A stretch of 51,336 nt of DNA from positions 1 through 51,336 of the forward strand of contig NVXG01000040.1 of assembly GCA_002733805.1 (NCBI GenBank). Direction: 5' to 3'. Source of the DNA: Robiginitomaculum sp. (lineage in GTDB: Bacteria; Pseudomonadota; Alphaproteobacteria; Caulobacterales; Maricaulaceae). The position numbers were made by a program, and so were the translations under genes. The notes under the pieces were generated by a model. The model did no database searches. It saw only the letters and a program-made list of their open reading frames with translations, and was not told where the DNA came from. Shown piece by piece: positions 43,911 to 51,336 of the stretch (the first letter of the stretch is position 1; each line of letters opens with the position of its first letter).

Positions 43911-45014
43911 ATGAGCTATAACACATTTGGACATTTGTTTCGCGTAACCAGCTGGGGCGAAAGCCATGGCCCGGCCATCGGCTGTGTGGTTGACGGCTGC
44001 CCACCTGGTCTTACGTTGAATGAGGAACTGATCCAGCCGTTTTTGGATGCACGGCGTCCTGGCACTTCCAAGCACGTAACCCAACGCAAAGAACCAGATC
44101 GCGTACGGATATTGTCCGGCGTATTTGAAGGTCTGACTACCGGACATCCGATCAGCTTGATGATCGACAATGAAGATACCCGCTCCAAGGATTATAGCGA
44201 GATTGCCGAAACCTATCGTCCTGGCCATGCGGACTATACCTATGATGCCAAATATGGCTTTCGGGATTATCGCGGCGGTGGACGTTCATCAGCTCGCGAA
44301 ACCGCAATGCGGGTTGCAGCAGGGGCCATTGCCCGCCAAGCGCTGGGTGCTGACATTCGCATTGGGGCGGCGGTGGTGCAAATCGGTGATGTGCCGGTGG
44401 ATCGCAGCCAGTGGGATTGGGCCGAGGTTCGCAACAATGATTTGTTTTGCCCGTGCGCCAAAACCGCCAAGGTTTGGGATACTTTACTGAGTCAGACTCG
44501 CAAAGACGGCAACTCAATCGGAGCCATTGTCGAAGTGGTGGTATCTGGTTTGCCCGCAGGGTGGGGCAGTCCGGTTTATGATAAGCTGGATGCGGCCATT
44601 GCGGGGGCGCTGATGTCAATCCCGGCGGCCAAGGGTGTCGAGATCGGTGCTGGTTTTGGTGCCGCCGCGATGCGTGGGTCCGAACATGCGGATGAAATGG
44701 CGATGAAAGATGGCGCGCCAGTATTTTTGTCGAACAATAATGGCGGTATTTTGGGTGGGATCAGTTCCGGTCAGGATATTGTGGCCCGCATGGCGGTAAA
44801 ACCCACATCTTCGATCTTGACCCCACGGCGCAGCATCACCCGCGATGGCCGTGAGGTGGAGGTCAGAACCAAGGGTCGCCATGACCCTTGTGTTGGTATT
44901 CGCGCTGTACCGATAGTTGAGGCCATGCTGGCGCTAACCTTGATCGATGCCAAGCTCGCGCACCTGGCCCAGACCGGGCGATTCGGTTCAGCTTGGGATC
45001 CAACTGCAAACTAA
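43911..45014 (+). CDS. aroC: Chorismate synthase (AroC)
   Basis: Last enzyme of the shikimate pathway, 367 residues, turning EPSP into chorismate with reduced FMN. All three family signatures are visible: [18 protein letters not shown] near the start, [17 protein letters not shown] (about 126-142) and the RPSITR-like [13 protein letters not shown] followed by [14 protein letters not shown]. The ATG at 43911 gives the normal N-terminus [11 protein letters not shown]; the open frame starts at 43845 inside the DnaJ-like gene. The bifunctional flavin reductase domain of fungi is absent. Confidence 0.96.
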   Translation: MSYNTFGHLFRVTSWGESHGPAIGCVVDGCPPGLTLNEELIQPFLDARRPGTSKHVTQRKEPDRVRILSGVFEGLTTGHPISLMIDNEDTRSKDYSEIAETYRPGHADYTYDAKYGFRDYRGGGRSSARETAMRVAAGAIARQALGADIRIGAAVVQIGDVPVDRSQWDWAEVRNNDLFCPCAKTAKVWDTLLSQTRKDGNSIGAIVEVVVSGLPAGWGSPVYDKLDAAIAGALMSIPAAKGVEIGAGFGAAAMRGSEHADEMAMKDGAPVFLSNNNGGILGGISSGQDIVARMAVKPTSSILTPRRSITRDGREVEVRTKGRHDPCVGIRAVPIVEAMLALTLIDAKLAHLAQTGRFGSAWDPTAN

Positions 45015-45047
45015 AATAATTATAACTAATTATTTTATAGGTATAAT
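45013..45047 (+). promoter_or_regulatory. AT-rich inverted repeat and -10 box after aroC
   Basis: AAAATAATTA (45013-45022) and TAATTATTTT (45027-45036) are perfect ten-base arms with a four-base loop, overlapping the aroC stop. A consensus TATAAT -10 box follows at 45042-45047, about 108 bases before the glycine-zipper gene. No clear -35 is seen. The repeat may end aroC transcription or be an operator for the next gene. Confidence 0.45.
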
Positions 45048-45155
45048 TTACCACAACAAACACTTCATCCGCCATTCATGTGGCAAGTCCTAGTCTTCAA
45101 TCATCGCTGCACAGACCTGAACGTTTGGACAGCATATTTTGAAGGAGAGACCCCC

Positions 45156-45911
45156 ATGCGTACCACATTGATTGCCGCCACAGCTTTACTTGCCGGCTTG
45201 ACCATTCCAGCCGCCGCGCTGGCGGATCAAACTCGCACCAATTGCCGTTCTAATAGCGGCGACCAGATCGTTGGCGCCTTAATCGGTGGCTTGCTGGGTG
45301 GTGTCATCGGTTCGGAAGTTGCCGGGCATCACGATAGAACCGAAGGCGCGGTGATTGGCGCCGCATTGGGCGGTATTGCCGGTGCGGTGATTGCTGATGG
45401 CGACAACTGCAATTCGCGCAATCGCAACAGTTACAACACCAGATATTATGGCAATTCGAACGGCTATAACCGCAATGTCAATTCCTACGGCTATGGTAAT
45501 GGTCGGAATTACAACAATCGTGGTCAACGTCACGTGGATCGTCAGTATCGCAATGAGCGCCGCCGGGCTGACCGGAATTACCGTCAGGATCGTCGTCGGG
45601 TGGAGCGTAATTATCGGCAGGACCGACGTCATGCTGACCGCCGCTACAACAATAATCAACGTAGAAGTGAACGTAATTCCTATCGCAATAATGGCTATAG
45701 CAACCAAGGTTATAACAACCAACGTCGTGGCTATACCAATACGGTCAGCCATGCCCCGACCAGCTTTGTGTATCTGTCAGGACAGACCCGGCCCAATAAA
45801 TGCCGCACCGTGACCCGCCGGGTTCGTAACTCAAATGGCTATTACAGCCAGATGCAGAGCCAAGAATGTCGCAGTTATGACGGTCAGTACAGAGCCTGGA
45901 ACGGATATTGA
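45156..45911 (+). CDS. Secreted glycine-zipper protein with Arg/Asn/Tyr-rich 11-residue repeats
   Basis: Exported protein of 251 residues. A signal peptide covers about 1-23 (cleavage near ALA-D). A glycine-zipper (17-kDa antigen-like) domain follows at about 36-85, with QIVGALIGGLLGGVIGSEVAG and GAVIGAALGGIAGAVIA. Residues about 88-215 are Asn/Tyr/Arg-rich, with three or four tandem 11-residue units of the form R-x-D/E-R-R-R-x-D/E-R-N-Y (about 124-160). The C-terminal part has a possible Cys pair in NKCRTVTRRV and QECRSYDGQ. GAAGGAGAG lies before the ATG at 45156; the longer frame from 45078 is unsupported. Likely outer-membrane or periplasmic; function unknown. Confidence 0.85.
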   Translation: MRTTLIAATALLAGLTIPAAALADQTRTNCRSNSGDQIVGALIGGLLGGVIGSEVAGHHDRTEGAVIGAALGGIAGAVIADGDNCNSRNRNSYNTRYYGNSNGYNRNVNSYGYGNGRNYNNRGQRHVDRQYRNERRRADRNYRQDRRRVERNYRQDRRHADRRYNNNQRRSERNSYRNNGYSNQGYNNQRRGYTNTVSHAPTSFVYLSGQTRPNKCRTVTRRVRNSNGYYSQMQSQECRSYDGQYRAWNGY

Positions 45912-45943
45912 TCCCAAACCCCACTTCACAGGCTTTGGAAAAG

Positions 45944-45967
45944 CGGCCCCTTCGGGGGCCGTTTTTT
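45944..45967. terminator. Strong bidirectional terminator
   Basis: CGGCCCC (45944-45950), a stable TTCG loop and GGGGCCG (45955-45961) followed by six T form a textbook Rho-independent terminator for the glycine-zipper gene. On the other strand the stem is followed by TTTT, so it can also end the MBL hydrolase transcript, whose stop is ten bases away. Confidence 0.93.
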
Positions 45968-45976
45968 GTATTTCCT

Positions 45977-46879
45977 TTAGGCCAATCGGTATAGCGCATC
46001 GATTGTTGGTTCAGCTTCGCAAACAACTTGTCCGATCTCGATCAGGCGGATCAGATGGGAAAACACCGATACACTGGCCGCCGGGTACAGGCGCGAGTCG
46101 ATATTGGCGTACATTTCTGGGACCATTTGTTTGATCCGCTTGTGGCCGCTTTGTAATTGCGCCAGTATTTCAGTATCCCGCAAAGCCCGGTGGGCTAGGT
46201 ATGCGCTCAAAAAGGGTTTTGGGTCATCAATCGCTGGACCATGGCCGGGCCACAAATGAGCCGGTTGCAAGGATTGAACCTTTTGCAAGGATTGTAGGTA
46301 ATCACTCATCCGACCGTCGGGCGGAATCACCACAGATGTGGACCAGGCCAGAACATGATCACCACAGACTAGGCCATTGTCAGGTAAAACCCGGTAACAC
46401 ATATGGTTGGAGGTATGGCCCGGCGTATGCACACATTCGATCTGCCAGTTTCCTTTGGAAAACACTTCACCATCTCGCAGCCGAATGTCCGGTTCAAACT
46501 GCATATCCTCACCGGCTTCCAACGCTACATCGGTTGGGTTTTGCGGACATTCCGGCGGGCCAAATCCGTAAGTTTTGCAGCGATACTGCGTGGCCAACCG
46601 CCGGGCCATGGGCGAATGGTCCTTGTGGTGATGGGTGACAAATATACCGACCAGATTAGCTGGGCCAATGGCCTCGCATAACACATCAAAATGCGGATCG
46701 GTGTTGGGGCCGGGATCAATAATGACCAATTGATCCTGACCGATCAGGTACACATTGGTTCCCCAGCCAGTAAACGGACCCGGATTGTTGGTGACCAAGC
46801 GCCGGACATTAGGGGAGATGCGGGTGGCCGCACCATAGGTAAATTCAAATTCCAGAATATAGGGTATGGGCTGAACCAT
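45977..46879 (-). CDS. MBL-fold metallohydrolase (LACTB2-like)
   Basis: Metallo-beta-lactamase-fold hydrolase of 300 residues. Metal motifs: THHHKDHSP (HxHxDH), GHT in HTPGHTSNHM, GDHVL and GHG in WPGHGP. The C-terminal winged-helix-like tail (about 215-300), with VPEMYANIDSRLYPAASVSVFSHL, matches the LACTB2/ribonuclease-like group. Candidate roles are RNA or nucleotide ester cleavage or thioester hydrolysis; no detail can be read. It starts eight bases after the stop of the ATP-grasp-like gene, so they likely form an operon. Confidence 0.9.
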   Translation of the reverse strand: MVQPIPYILEFEFTYGAATRISPNVRRLVTNNPGPFTGWGTNVYLIGQDQLVIIDPGPNTDPHFDVLCEAIGPANLVGIFVTHHHKDHSPMARRLATQYRCKTYGFGPPECPQNPTDVALEAGEDMQFEPDIRLRDGEVFSKGNWQIECVHTPGHTSNHMCYRVLPDNGLVCGDHVLAWSTSVVIPPDGRMSDYLQSLQKVQSLQPAHLWPGHGPAIDDPKPFLSAYLAHRALRDTEILAQLQSGHKRIKQMVPEMYANIDSRLYPAASVSVFSHLIRLIEIGQVVCEAEPTIDALYRLA

Positions 46880-46887
46880 GATCAGTT

Positions 46888-47847
46888 TCAGGTCAGCCCG
46901 AGCAATACAAACTTGCGAAAAGCAGCGGCCAGAATGCGTAATGCGCGAAACTGGTCGATAAAGCCCAACGAGGTGGGCGGACCCATGTCGGTCTTGTTGA
47001 CATCAACCACGTAAATCCGGCCGTCTTCGCGGTCGCGTAATACATCTAACCCACCGAAATCCAGCCCCATTTCCCGGCAAAAGCGAGAGAGCAGTAGCAA
47101 TTCCTCCGGTGAAAACAATTGCGCTGTTTTGACCAGTCTGACTTTGGTATTGAAATTGGCAAAGCGTTGGTTGATCGGTCGTTCCTTGATAAAGACCAGT
47201 GGGATTTCCCCGCCTATGGTTGGCGAGCGATAGTCCAGAACTGTGTGGCCATTGTCAGAATTGACGATCAAGCGCTCATAGACTTTACCCGCCACGGGCT
47301 GGCACGGGCAGTCAACGATCCGGCCATCATGTGCCCCATTTTCATCCGATTTCTCAACGGCCTTGCCCTGCCAAGTTGTTGGGTCAATGGCCAGAGAATA
47401 TCCAAAAACACGGGCGAACACCTGTTCCACCCGGAATTTGGAAATATCCGTACATTGTTGGTTGATGACCAGCTTTGGCATAGGTGTGTTGGAATATGCC
47501 GCGCCCAACTCATGTTTGGACTGGGTTAGATCATCAAAGAAAAACAGGGCGTCGGCCCGGTGCAGTTCTTGGTTAATGCTGCCCTTGGAAGCCTGCATTA
47601 CCGCCCAGATCAAATACCATGGGGCTGGTTTCATCGGTAAAAATTTTATCCGGTATGAACGACCCGGTGCCAGTTGCACGATCAAAGCCAAAGTCCGGAT
47701 CATGGTTTGGGTAACGATACTGCGGAGGATCGCCACTAAATTACCCCATTGCCAGCTGACCAGAGCGCCGGTTTTCTTGACGCGGACACCCTTCTTTTCC
47801 AGACGCAACTCGCCCAGCCAACCCGGATTGAACAGTGCAGGTTTCAT
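46888..47847 (-). CDS. Uncharacterised ATP-grasp-like protein
   Basis: I do not recognise a named family, but the C-terminal half looks like ATP-grasp: FCREMGLDFGGLDVLRDRED and GRIYVVDVNKTDMGPP (about 257-291), with Asp267, Asp282 and Asn284 placed like the Mg2+/ATP ligands of the fold, and VYERLIV (189-195) like the adenine-contact strand. The middle (about 160-185, KAVEKSDENGAHDGRIVDCP) may hold the nucleotide-contacting Lys. No signal peptide; residues 1-100 have no family signature. A peptide or amide ligase is possible. It diverges from a secreted-protein gene across 83 bases and precedes the MBL gene. Confidence 0.72.
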   Translation of the reverse strand: MKPALFNPGWLGELRLEKKGVRVKKTGALVSWQWGNLVAILRSIVTQTMIRTLALIVQLAPGRSYRIKFLPMKPAPWYLIWAVMQASKGSINQELHRADALFFFDDLTQSKHELGAAYSNTPMPKLVINQQCTDISKFRVEQVFARVFGYSLAIDPTTWQGKAVEKSDENGAHDGRIVDCPCQPVAGKVYERLIVNSDNGHTVLDYRSPTIGGEIPLVFIKERPINQRFANFNTKVRLVKTAQLFSPEELLLLSRFCREMGLDFGGLDVLRDREDGRIYVVDVNKTDMGPPTSLGFIDQFRALRILAAAFRKFVLLGLT

Positions 47848-47930
47848 GACAGTTTCCTTGATTGTTGGCCAATTCTAAACGGCGCGGCATTTGCGACAGG
47901 TAGGGGGAAATTATAGAAAAGCGTCCCGAA

Positions 47931-48341
47931 ATGATCCATATATTGTCCCACCTTAGCCGATATTTGCAAACAGCCTTTGCTTGTCTGGTTTGTATCATGG
48001 CGATCAATATGGGTGCCGCTTTGGCCCAAGAAGAGACATCTGCTCCTCTTCGCAATGTCGGGTCTGACATGGCCGGACAGGCGGTGTTGATTGTCGAAGC
48101 AGCCTACCAACCAGCCTCTATTGTGCGGCAAGATTTGGACTTGAACCCGGTCGTGTTGATGGCCGATCCGGGGTTGGCTTATGTGTTTAGCACGCCGTCG
48201 CGCCAGATGCAGCTCAGTGTTGAGGGGACATCCGGCAATTGCTTTTCGCAAATCACCCAAACCGATACTTCTGGCTTGATTGCGATGCCGATGGCGCAAA
48301 CCCGGCGGTGTGAAGCCCCACGGCTGGTGATCATCCACTAG
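47931..48341 (+). CDS. Hypothetical secreted protein (136 aa)
   Basis: Exported protein of unknown family. The N-terminus has a hydrophobic core (about 12-30, LQTAFACLVCIMAINMGAALA) and a plausible cleavage site ALA-Q near residue 32. The mature part of about 104 residues includes VLMADPGLAYVFSTPSRQMQ and two Cys (in GNCFSQ and RRCEAP) that could form a disulphide. The start at 47931 is the first ATG; ATGs at 47998 and 48010 would cut the signal peptide. It meets a TIGR01244 phosphatase gene tail to tail, four bases apart. Confidence 0.7.
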   Translation: MIHILSHLSRYLQTAFACLVCIMAINMGAALAQEETSAPLRNVGSDMAGQAVLIVEAAYQPASIVRQDLDLNPVVLMADPGLAYVFSTPSRQMQLSVEGTSGNCFSQITQTDTSGLIAMPMAQTRRCEAPRLVIIH

Positions 48342-48345
48342 AACC

Positions 48346-48915
48346 TCACTCAGATGCAGCTAATTGCTGCAAGTTCTGGCGTTGGCTTTGCAAGCGGTAA
48401 CCGGCTGAACTTGCTGCTGCAATGACTTCATCCGGTGTCATGTTCTTGGCTTTGACCTCAGCCATGGCCCAGATCCCTACGGCGCGATTACCCGAACGAC
48501 AATAAGACAATGTGGGTTCATCAGAACGGGACAATTCAGCTTGCAAGCCATCGAATGCTTCTTGGGTCATCCGACCAGATGCAAACGGTAAATCGACAAA
48601 GGTCAGGCCGAGCCGTTCGGCTTCGGCGGCGATTTGCGCGGATAGCGGTTGATTGCGTCCTTCACCATCGGGACGGTGGTTGATAATCCGGGTGAACCCG
48701 GCATCTTTGATGGCTTGCAGATCAGAAATCTGAATTTGTGGGGCCACAGCAAACCCGTCGTTAAGCGGACGTAATCCAGCGGCAATGGCCGCTTGTTGGT
48801 CATAGGCAGCCGGTGTTGCCACCGGTTGTTCGGCTTGGCTGTAACTGGCAGAAACCAGCAGGATTACAGCCAAGGCGGTGGCACGGGCCAACAAAGAGAC
48901 GAGGTTCAAAAACAT
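48346..48915 (-). CDS. TIGR01244 family phosphatase/sulfur-transferase-like protein, exported
   Basis: Cys-based phosphatase-like protein of 189 residues. The family core is clear: GLRPLNDGFAVAPQIQISDL, then FTRIINHRPDGEG and the P-loop SYCRSGNRAVGIW, whose CRSGNR gives a Cys-x(4)-Arg site instead of the CX5R of classic PTPs. A signal peptide or anchor (about 1-27, MFLNLVSLLARATALAVILLV) suggests periplasmic location, less common for this family. The start at 48915 is chosen for that signal; the frame extends to 49020. Related domains occur in beta-lactamase hydrolase-like proteins of sulfide metabolism; substrate unknown. Confidence 0.82.
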   Translation of the reverse strand: MFLNLVSLLARATALAVILLVSASYSQAEQPVATPAAYDQQAAIAAGLRPLNDGFAVAPQIQISDLQAIKDAGFTRIINHRPDGEGRNQPLSAQIAAEAERLGLTFVDLPFASGRMTQEAFDGLQAELSRSDEPTLSYCRSGNRAVGIWAMAEVKAKNMTPDEVIAAASSAGYRLQSQRQNLQQLAASE

Positions 48916-49118
48916 AAAATCGGGTCCGATGACAAGTTTGAAAGACAACAGCCTCAACTGTCGCGATTTTGGCAGAGAACTGCAAGGGGGATCACGCCAG
49001 TTTGTACGAAACCGAGCCAACTGTGATCGTTTTGTAATGGTCTGCTTGATCTCGTTGACTTGTCTGCACGAGCATGAAACCTTGTCGCTCGTTTTGAAGA
49101 CTATGGGCGGTCACATAT

Positions 49119-50048
49119 ATGTTCGGGTATCTGGTTCGAAGGCTGTTGGTGGCAATCCCGACCCTGTTTGTAATCATAACGTTAGCATTTTTCATGATGC
49201 GCTCGGCCCCGGGCAGTCCGTTTGATTTGGAACGGCCCATGCCACCACAAATCAAAGAACGGATCGAGGCTGCGTATCATCTCGATAAGCCGATTTATGT
49301 CCAATATGGCTATTACTTAAAGGGTTTGTCCAAAGGCGATCTTGGACCGTCGATGAAATACAAAGATAAAACGGTATCAGACCTGATCCGCGAAGGGTTT
49401 CCGATCAGTGCGACCATTGGCGGCTCCGCCATGTTGTTGGCGATGGTCTTGGGTGGAATTTTAGGCTCATTTGCAGCATTGAGGCAAAACAGCGGGGCTG
49501 ACTACGTCATTATGGGGTTTTCAACCACCGGGATCAGTATCCCGCCCTTTGTGACGGGGCCGGTTTTGGCGCTGATCTTCGGGATATATCTGCACTGGCT
49601 GCCGACCGGCGGGTTGGATCGCGGACGGATGACCTTCAGCCATTTATTGTTGCCGGTTATCACTTTGGCTCTGCCGCAAATCGCCATTATTTCTCGCCTT
49701 ACCCGGGCCAGCATGATCGAAGTATTGAGCTCAAACTTTATCAGAACTGCACACGCCAAAGGTTTGGCCGAACATACCGTTTTATTTGGCCACGCAATGC
49801 GAGCCGCCGTATTGCCGCTGGTCAGTTATGCCGGGCCAGCCACCGCAGCGCTGTTGACCGGCACATTAGTGGTCGAGCAAATATTTGCACTACCCGGCAT
49901 TGGGCGACAGTTTATCATGGGTGCCTTGCAGCGGGATTATACGGTGGTGATGGGCGTGGTTATTTTATACGCGGCATTGATCATTCTGTTCAATTTGTTG
50001 GCCGATCTGCTGTATGGCGTACTTGATCCCAAAGTGAGATACCGCTGA
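49119..50048 (+). CDS. oppB: Peptide ABC transporter permease OppB-like
   Basis: Inner-membrane permease of 309 residues for oligopeptide or related uptake, with the N-terminal MFGYLVRRLLVAIPTLFVI helix and the typical extracytoplasmic LDKPIYVQYGYYLKGLSKGDLGPS loop. The EAA-type cytoplasmic loop is RTAHAKGLAEHTVLFGHAMR, which contacts the ATPase. Six membrane helices are expected. Its stop overlaps the start of oppC by one base (TGATG). The 203-base gap to the divergent TIGR01244 gene should hold its promoter; TTGACT at 49055 is a possible -35 without a clear -10. Confidence 0.94.
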   Translation: MFGYLVRRLLVAIPTLFVIITLAFFMMRSAPGSPFDLERPMPPQIKERIEAAYHLDKPIYVQYGYYLKGLSKGDLGPSMKYKDKTVSDLIREGFPISATIGGSAMLLAMVLGGILGSFAALRQNSGADYVIMGFSTTGISIPPFVTGPVLALIFGIYLHWLPTGGLDRGRMTFSHLLLPVITLALPQIAIISRLTRASMIEVLSSNFIRTAHAKGLAEHTVLFGHAMRAAVLPLVSYAGPATAALLTGTLVVEQIFALPGIGRQFIMGALQRDYTVVMGVVILYAALIILFNLLADLLYGVLDPKVRYR

Positions 50049-50983
50049 TGAGTGCCATGACCGGTGATAATGCGCCTCTGGAAGCGCAAATGGAAAAAGC
50101 GGTGTCGTTGCGAGGCCGATCCTTGTGGCAGGACGCGCGGGCCAGATTATTCCGCAACAAAGCAGCCGTGGCTTCGATGATTTTACTGTTCATCATCACC
50201 ATGCTGGCGATATTTGGTCCGATGTTGTGGGTCCATGATTATGACACGGTCTATAAGGACCGCGTGGCGTTGGCTCCGACTTGGGATCACTTGCATATAT
50301 TAGGTACCGATACGCAGGGCCGAGACTTGTTCGTTCGGCTGTTGATGGGACTGCGAGTGTCCCTAGCCGTGGGAATGGTTGCAACTGCGGTTTCACTGAT
50401 CATTGGTGTATTGTGGGGGGCAACGGCGGGCTATATTGGCGGTCGGGTTGATGAAGTGATGATGCGGATCGTCGATGTGCTTTACGCCATGCCTTTCATC
50501 TTTTTTGTGATCATTCTGATGGTGGTGTTCCGCGATATGACTGCGGGCAAACCGGCCTTGAACATCTTGTTGATTTTTGTGGCGATTGGCGCGGTGGAAT
50601 GGCTAACCATGGCCCGAATTGTGCGAGGACAGACCATAACCTTAAAATCAAGAGAGTTTATTGAAGCGGCTGAAGCGGCGGGGGTTGCGCCCTTTACCAT
50701 TGTACGTCGCCATATTGTGCCCAACGTGCTGGGTCCGGTGGTGGTCTATGTAACCTTGACCATTCCAGCGGTGATCTTGGCCGAAAGCTTTTTAAGTTTT
50801 ATCGGGCTAGGTGTGCAGGAACCGCTGACCTCGTTGGGCAAGCTGATCAATGACGGTGCAAAGGATATGGAGCAATTGCCCTGGACCTTGCTGGTGCCGG
50901 GGATCACCATGATGGTGACGTTATTTTGCTTCAACTTTATCGGGGATGGCCTGCGCGATGCCATTGACCCGAAGGATCGTTAA
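50048..50983 (+). CDS. oppC: Peptide ABC transporter permease OppC-like
   Basis: Second permease of the importer, 311 residues. The N-terminus is a cytoplasmic extension (SLRGRSLWQDARARLFRNKAA) before helix 1, as in OppC. LGTDTQGRDLFVRLLMGLRVSLAVG marks the family, and the EAA loop is REFIEAAEAAGVAPFTIVRRHIVPN. The end GDGLRDAIDPKDR is standard. Translationally coupled to oppB. The ATPase genes oppD/F are not in the window; they may lie beyond the right edge. Confidence 0.95.
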   Translation: MSAMTGDNAPLEAQMEKAVSLRGRSLWQDARARLFRNKAAVASMILLFIITMLAIFGPMLWVHDYDTVYKDRVALAPTWDHLHILGTDTQGRDLFVRLLMGLRVSLAVGMVATAVSLIIGVLWGATAGYIGGRVDEVMMRIVDVLYAMPFIFFVIILMVVFRDMTAGKPALNILLIFVAIGAVEWLTMARIVRGQTITLKSREFIEAAEAAGVAPFTIVRRHIVPNVLGPVVVYVTLTIPAVILAESFLSFIGLGVQEPLTSLGKLINDGAKDMEQLPWTLLVPGITMMVTLFCFNFIGDGLRDAIDPKDR

Positions 50984-51117
50984 ACCACCAGTCGGTGACA
51001 ATTTCTTGCTTCGTTTACGATGTTTAATCTTTCTGCCTCTATGGCAGTGATACGTATGGCGTTTCCGGCTCATCGGTCGGTGTTCGTAGATCCTGAATTT
51101 GACACTAGGAGATCAAT

Positions 51118-51336
51118 ATGGCTTTCCGTAAAACCAGATTTTTAGCAGTTGCAGCGATGGCCGCTTTGCTGGGATTAAGTGCTTGTTCTGGTGGGAGAGA
51201 GCCGGATGATCCAAATGCAAAGATTTTGCATCGTGGTAATTCGGCAGAACCATTGTCGCTTGACCCTCATCTGGCGCAAGGTACTTGGGAAAACAATATC
51301 ATTGGCGACATGTTCATTGGCTTGTTCACTGAAAAT
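51118..51336 (+). CDS. oppA: Peptide-binding lipoprotein OppA-like (5' part only)
   Basis: Incomplete: 73 codons are visible before the window ends. The lipoprotein signal ends in LLGLSAC with Cys22, followed by an acidic linker and the start of an SBP family 5 domain: NSAEPLSLDPHLAQGTWENN, then IIGDMFIGLF. These are typical of OppA/DppA solute-binding proteins. AGGAG lies seven bases before the ATG. It sits 134 bases after oppC, long enough for its own promoter or an mRNA-processing site, so its level may differ from the permeases. Confidence 0.93.
   Translation, partial: MAFRKTRFLAVAAMAALLGLSACSGGREPDDPNAKILHRGNSAEPLSLDPHLAQGTWENNIIGDMFIGLFTEN

Noticed and set aside
45540-45670. 33-bp tandem units as a possible CRISPR array
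   Set aside because: The units are contiguous, in frame within a coding gene, and have no spacers or cas genes nearby.
45279-45813. Long frames rich in Ile, Val and Thr, on both strands, over the repeat-containing surface gene
   Set aside because: They are shadows of the biased codons of the Arg/Asn/Tyr-rich gene, which has a signal peptide, a good ribosome site and a terminator.

Overview
The window looks like chromosomal core sequence of a moderate-GC alphaproteobacterium, plausibly marine and near the Hyphomonadaceae/Maricaulales; that placement is inference. The signs are alphaproteobacterial signature families (DUF2093, DUF4170, TIGR02301, TIGR01244), the order hdac-xseB-ispA-dxs, a lipid A block beside pmbA-cysQ-DUF4170, and interspersed palindromes of the types CCCCGGACTTGATCCGGGG and CCTCAGCATGAGG, as I recall them from alphaproteobacteria. 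I found no tRNA, rRNA, insertion sequence, prophage or CRISPR array. Genes are tightly packed, often with ATGA overlaps, on both strands.

Layout. 0.1-2.5 kb: small ORF, then a minus-strand operon of a Ca2+/cation antiporter, a pteridine-reductase-like SDR and folB. 2.7-7.4 kb: sensorless hybrid histidine kinase, a BON-LysM protein (Kbp-like), thpR, a Bax-inhibitor-1 protein, DUF2093 and an M23 peptidase. 7.4-16.3 kb: lipid A/LPS block (lpxL-like, lpxK, waaA, DUF374 acyltransferase, then after a tyrosine phosphatase on the other strand, msbA-like ABC exporter, DUF4170, cysQ, pmbA). 16.4-25.7 kb: MAPEG, DsbA-like, ketoacyl synthase III, tag, ygfZ, a dihydroorotase, small envelope proteins, yaaA, an FAD oxidase and tsaC. 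25.7-28.2 kb: three YceI domains in one operon, one fused to cytochrome b561. 28.4-37.3 kb: DmdC-like acyl-CoA dehydrogenase with a methyltransferase, lepB, HSDL2-like SDR, histone-deacetylase-like enzyme, histidine phosphatase, xseB-ispA-dxs. 37.3-45 kb: SulP transporter, adenine deaminase, DmdB-like acyl-CoA ligase, pdxH, a DnaJ-like protein, aroC. 45-51.3 kb: glycine-zipper surface protein with 11-residue repeats, MBL hydrolase, ATP-grasp-like protein, two secreted proteins, and a peptide ABC importer (oppB, oppC, start of oppA) cut by the window end.

The most distinctive non-coding structure is a set of long nested inverted repeats. Every convergent gene junction with a gap above 100 bp holds a long inverted repeat; three are members of one 117-138 bp family, one is a composite CCCCGG palindrome, and one is a different hairpin. 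No clearly new multi-gene system stands out. The best leads are the repeat family, the YceI/b561 cluster, the DmdC-methyltransferase pair, the ATP-grasp-like orphan and the repeat-containing glycine-zipper protein.
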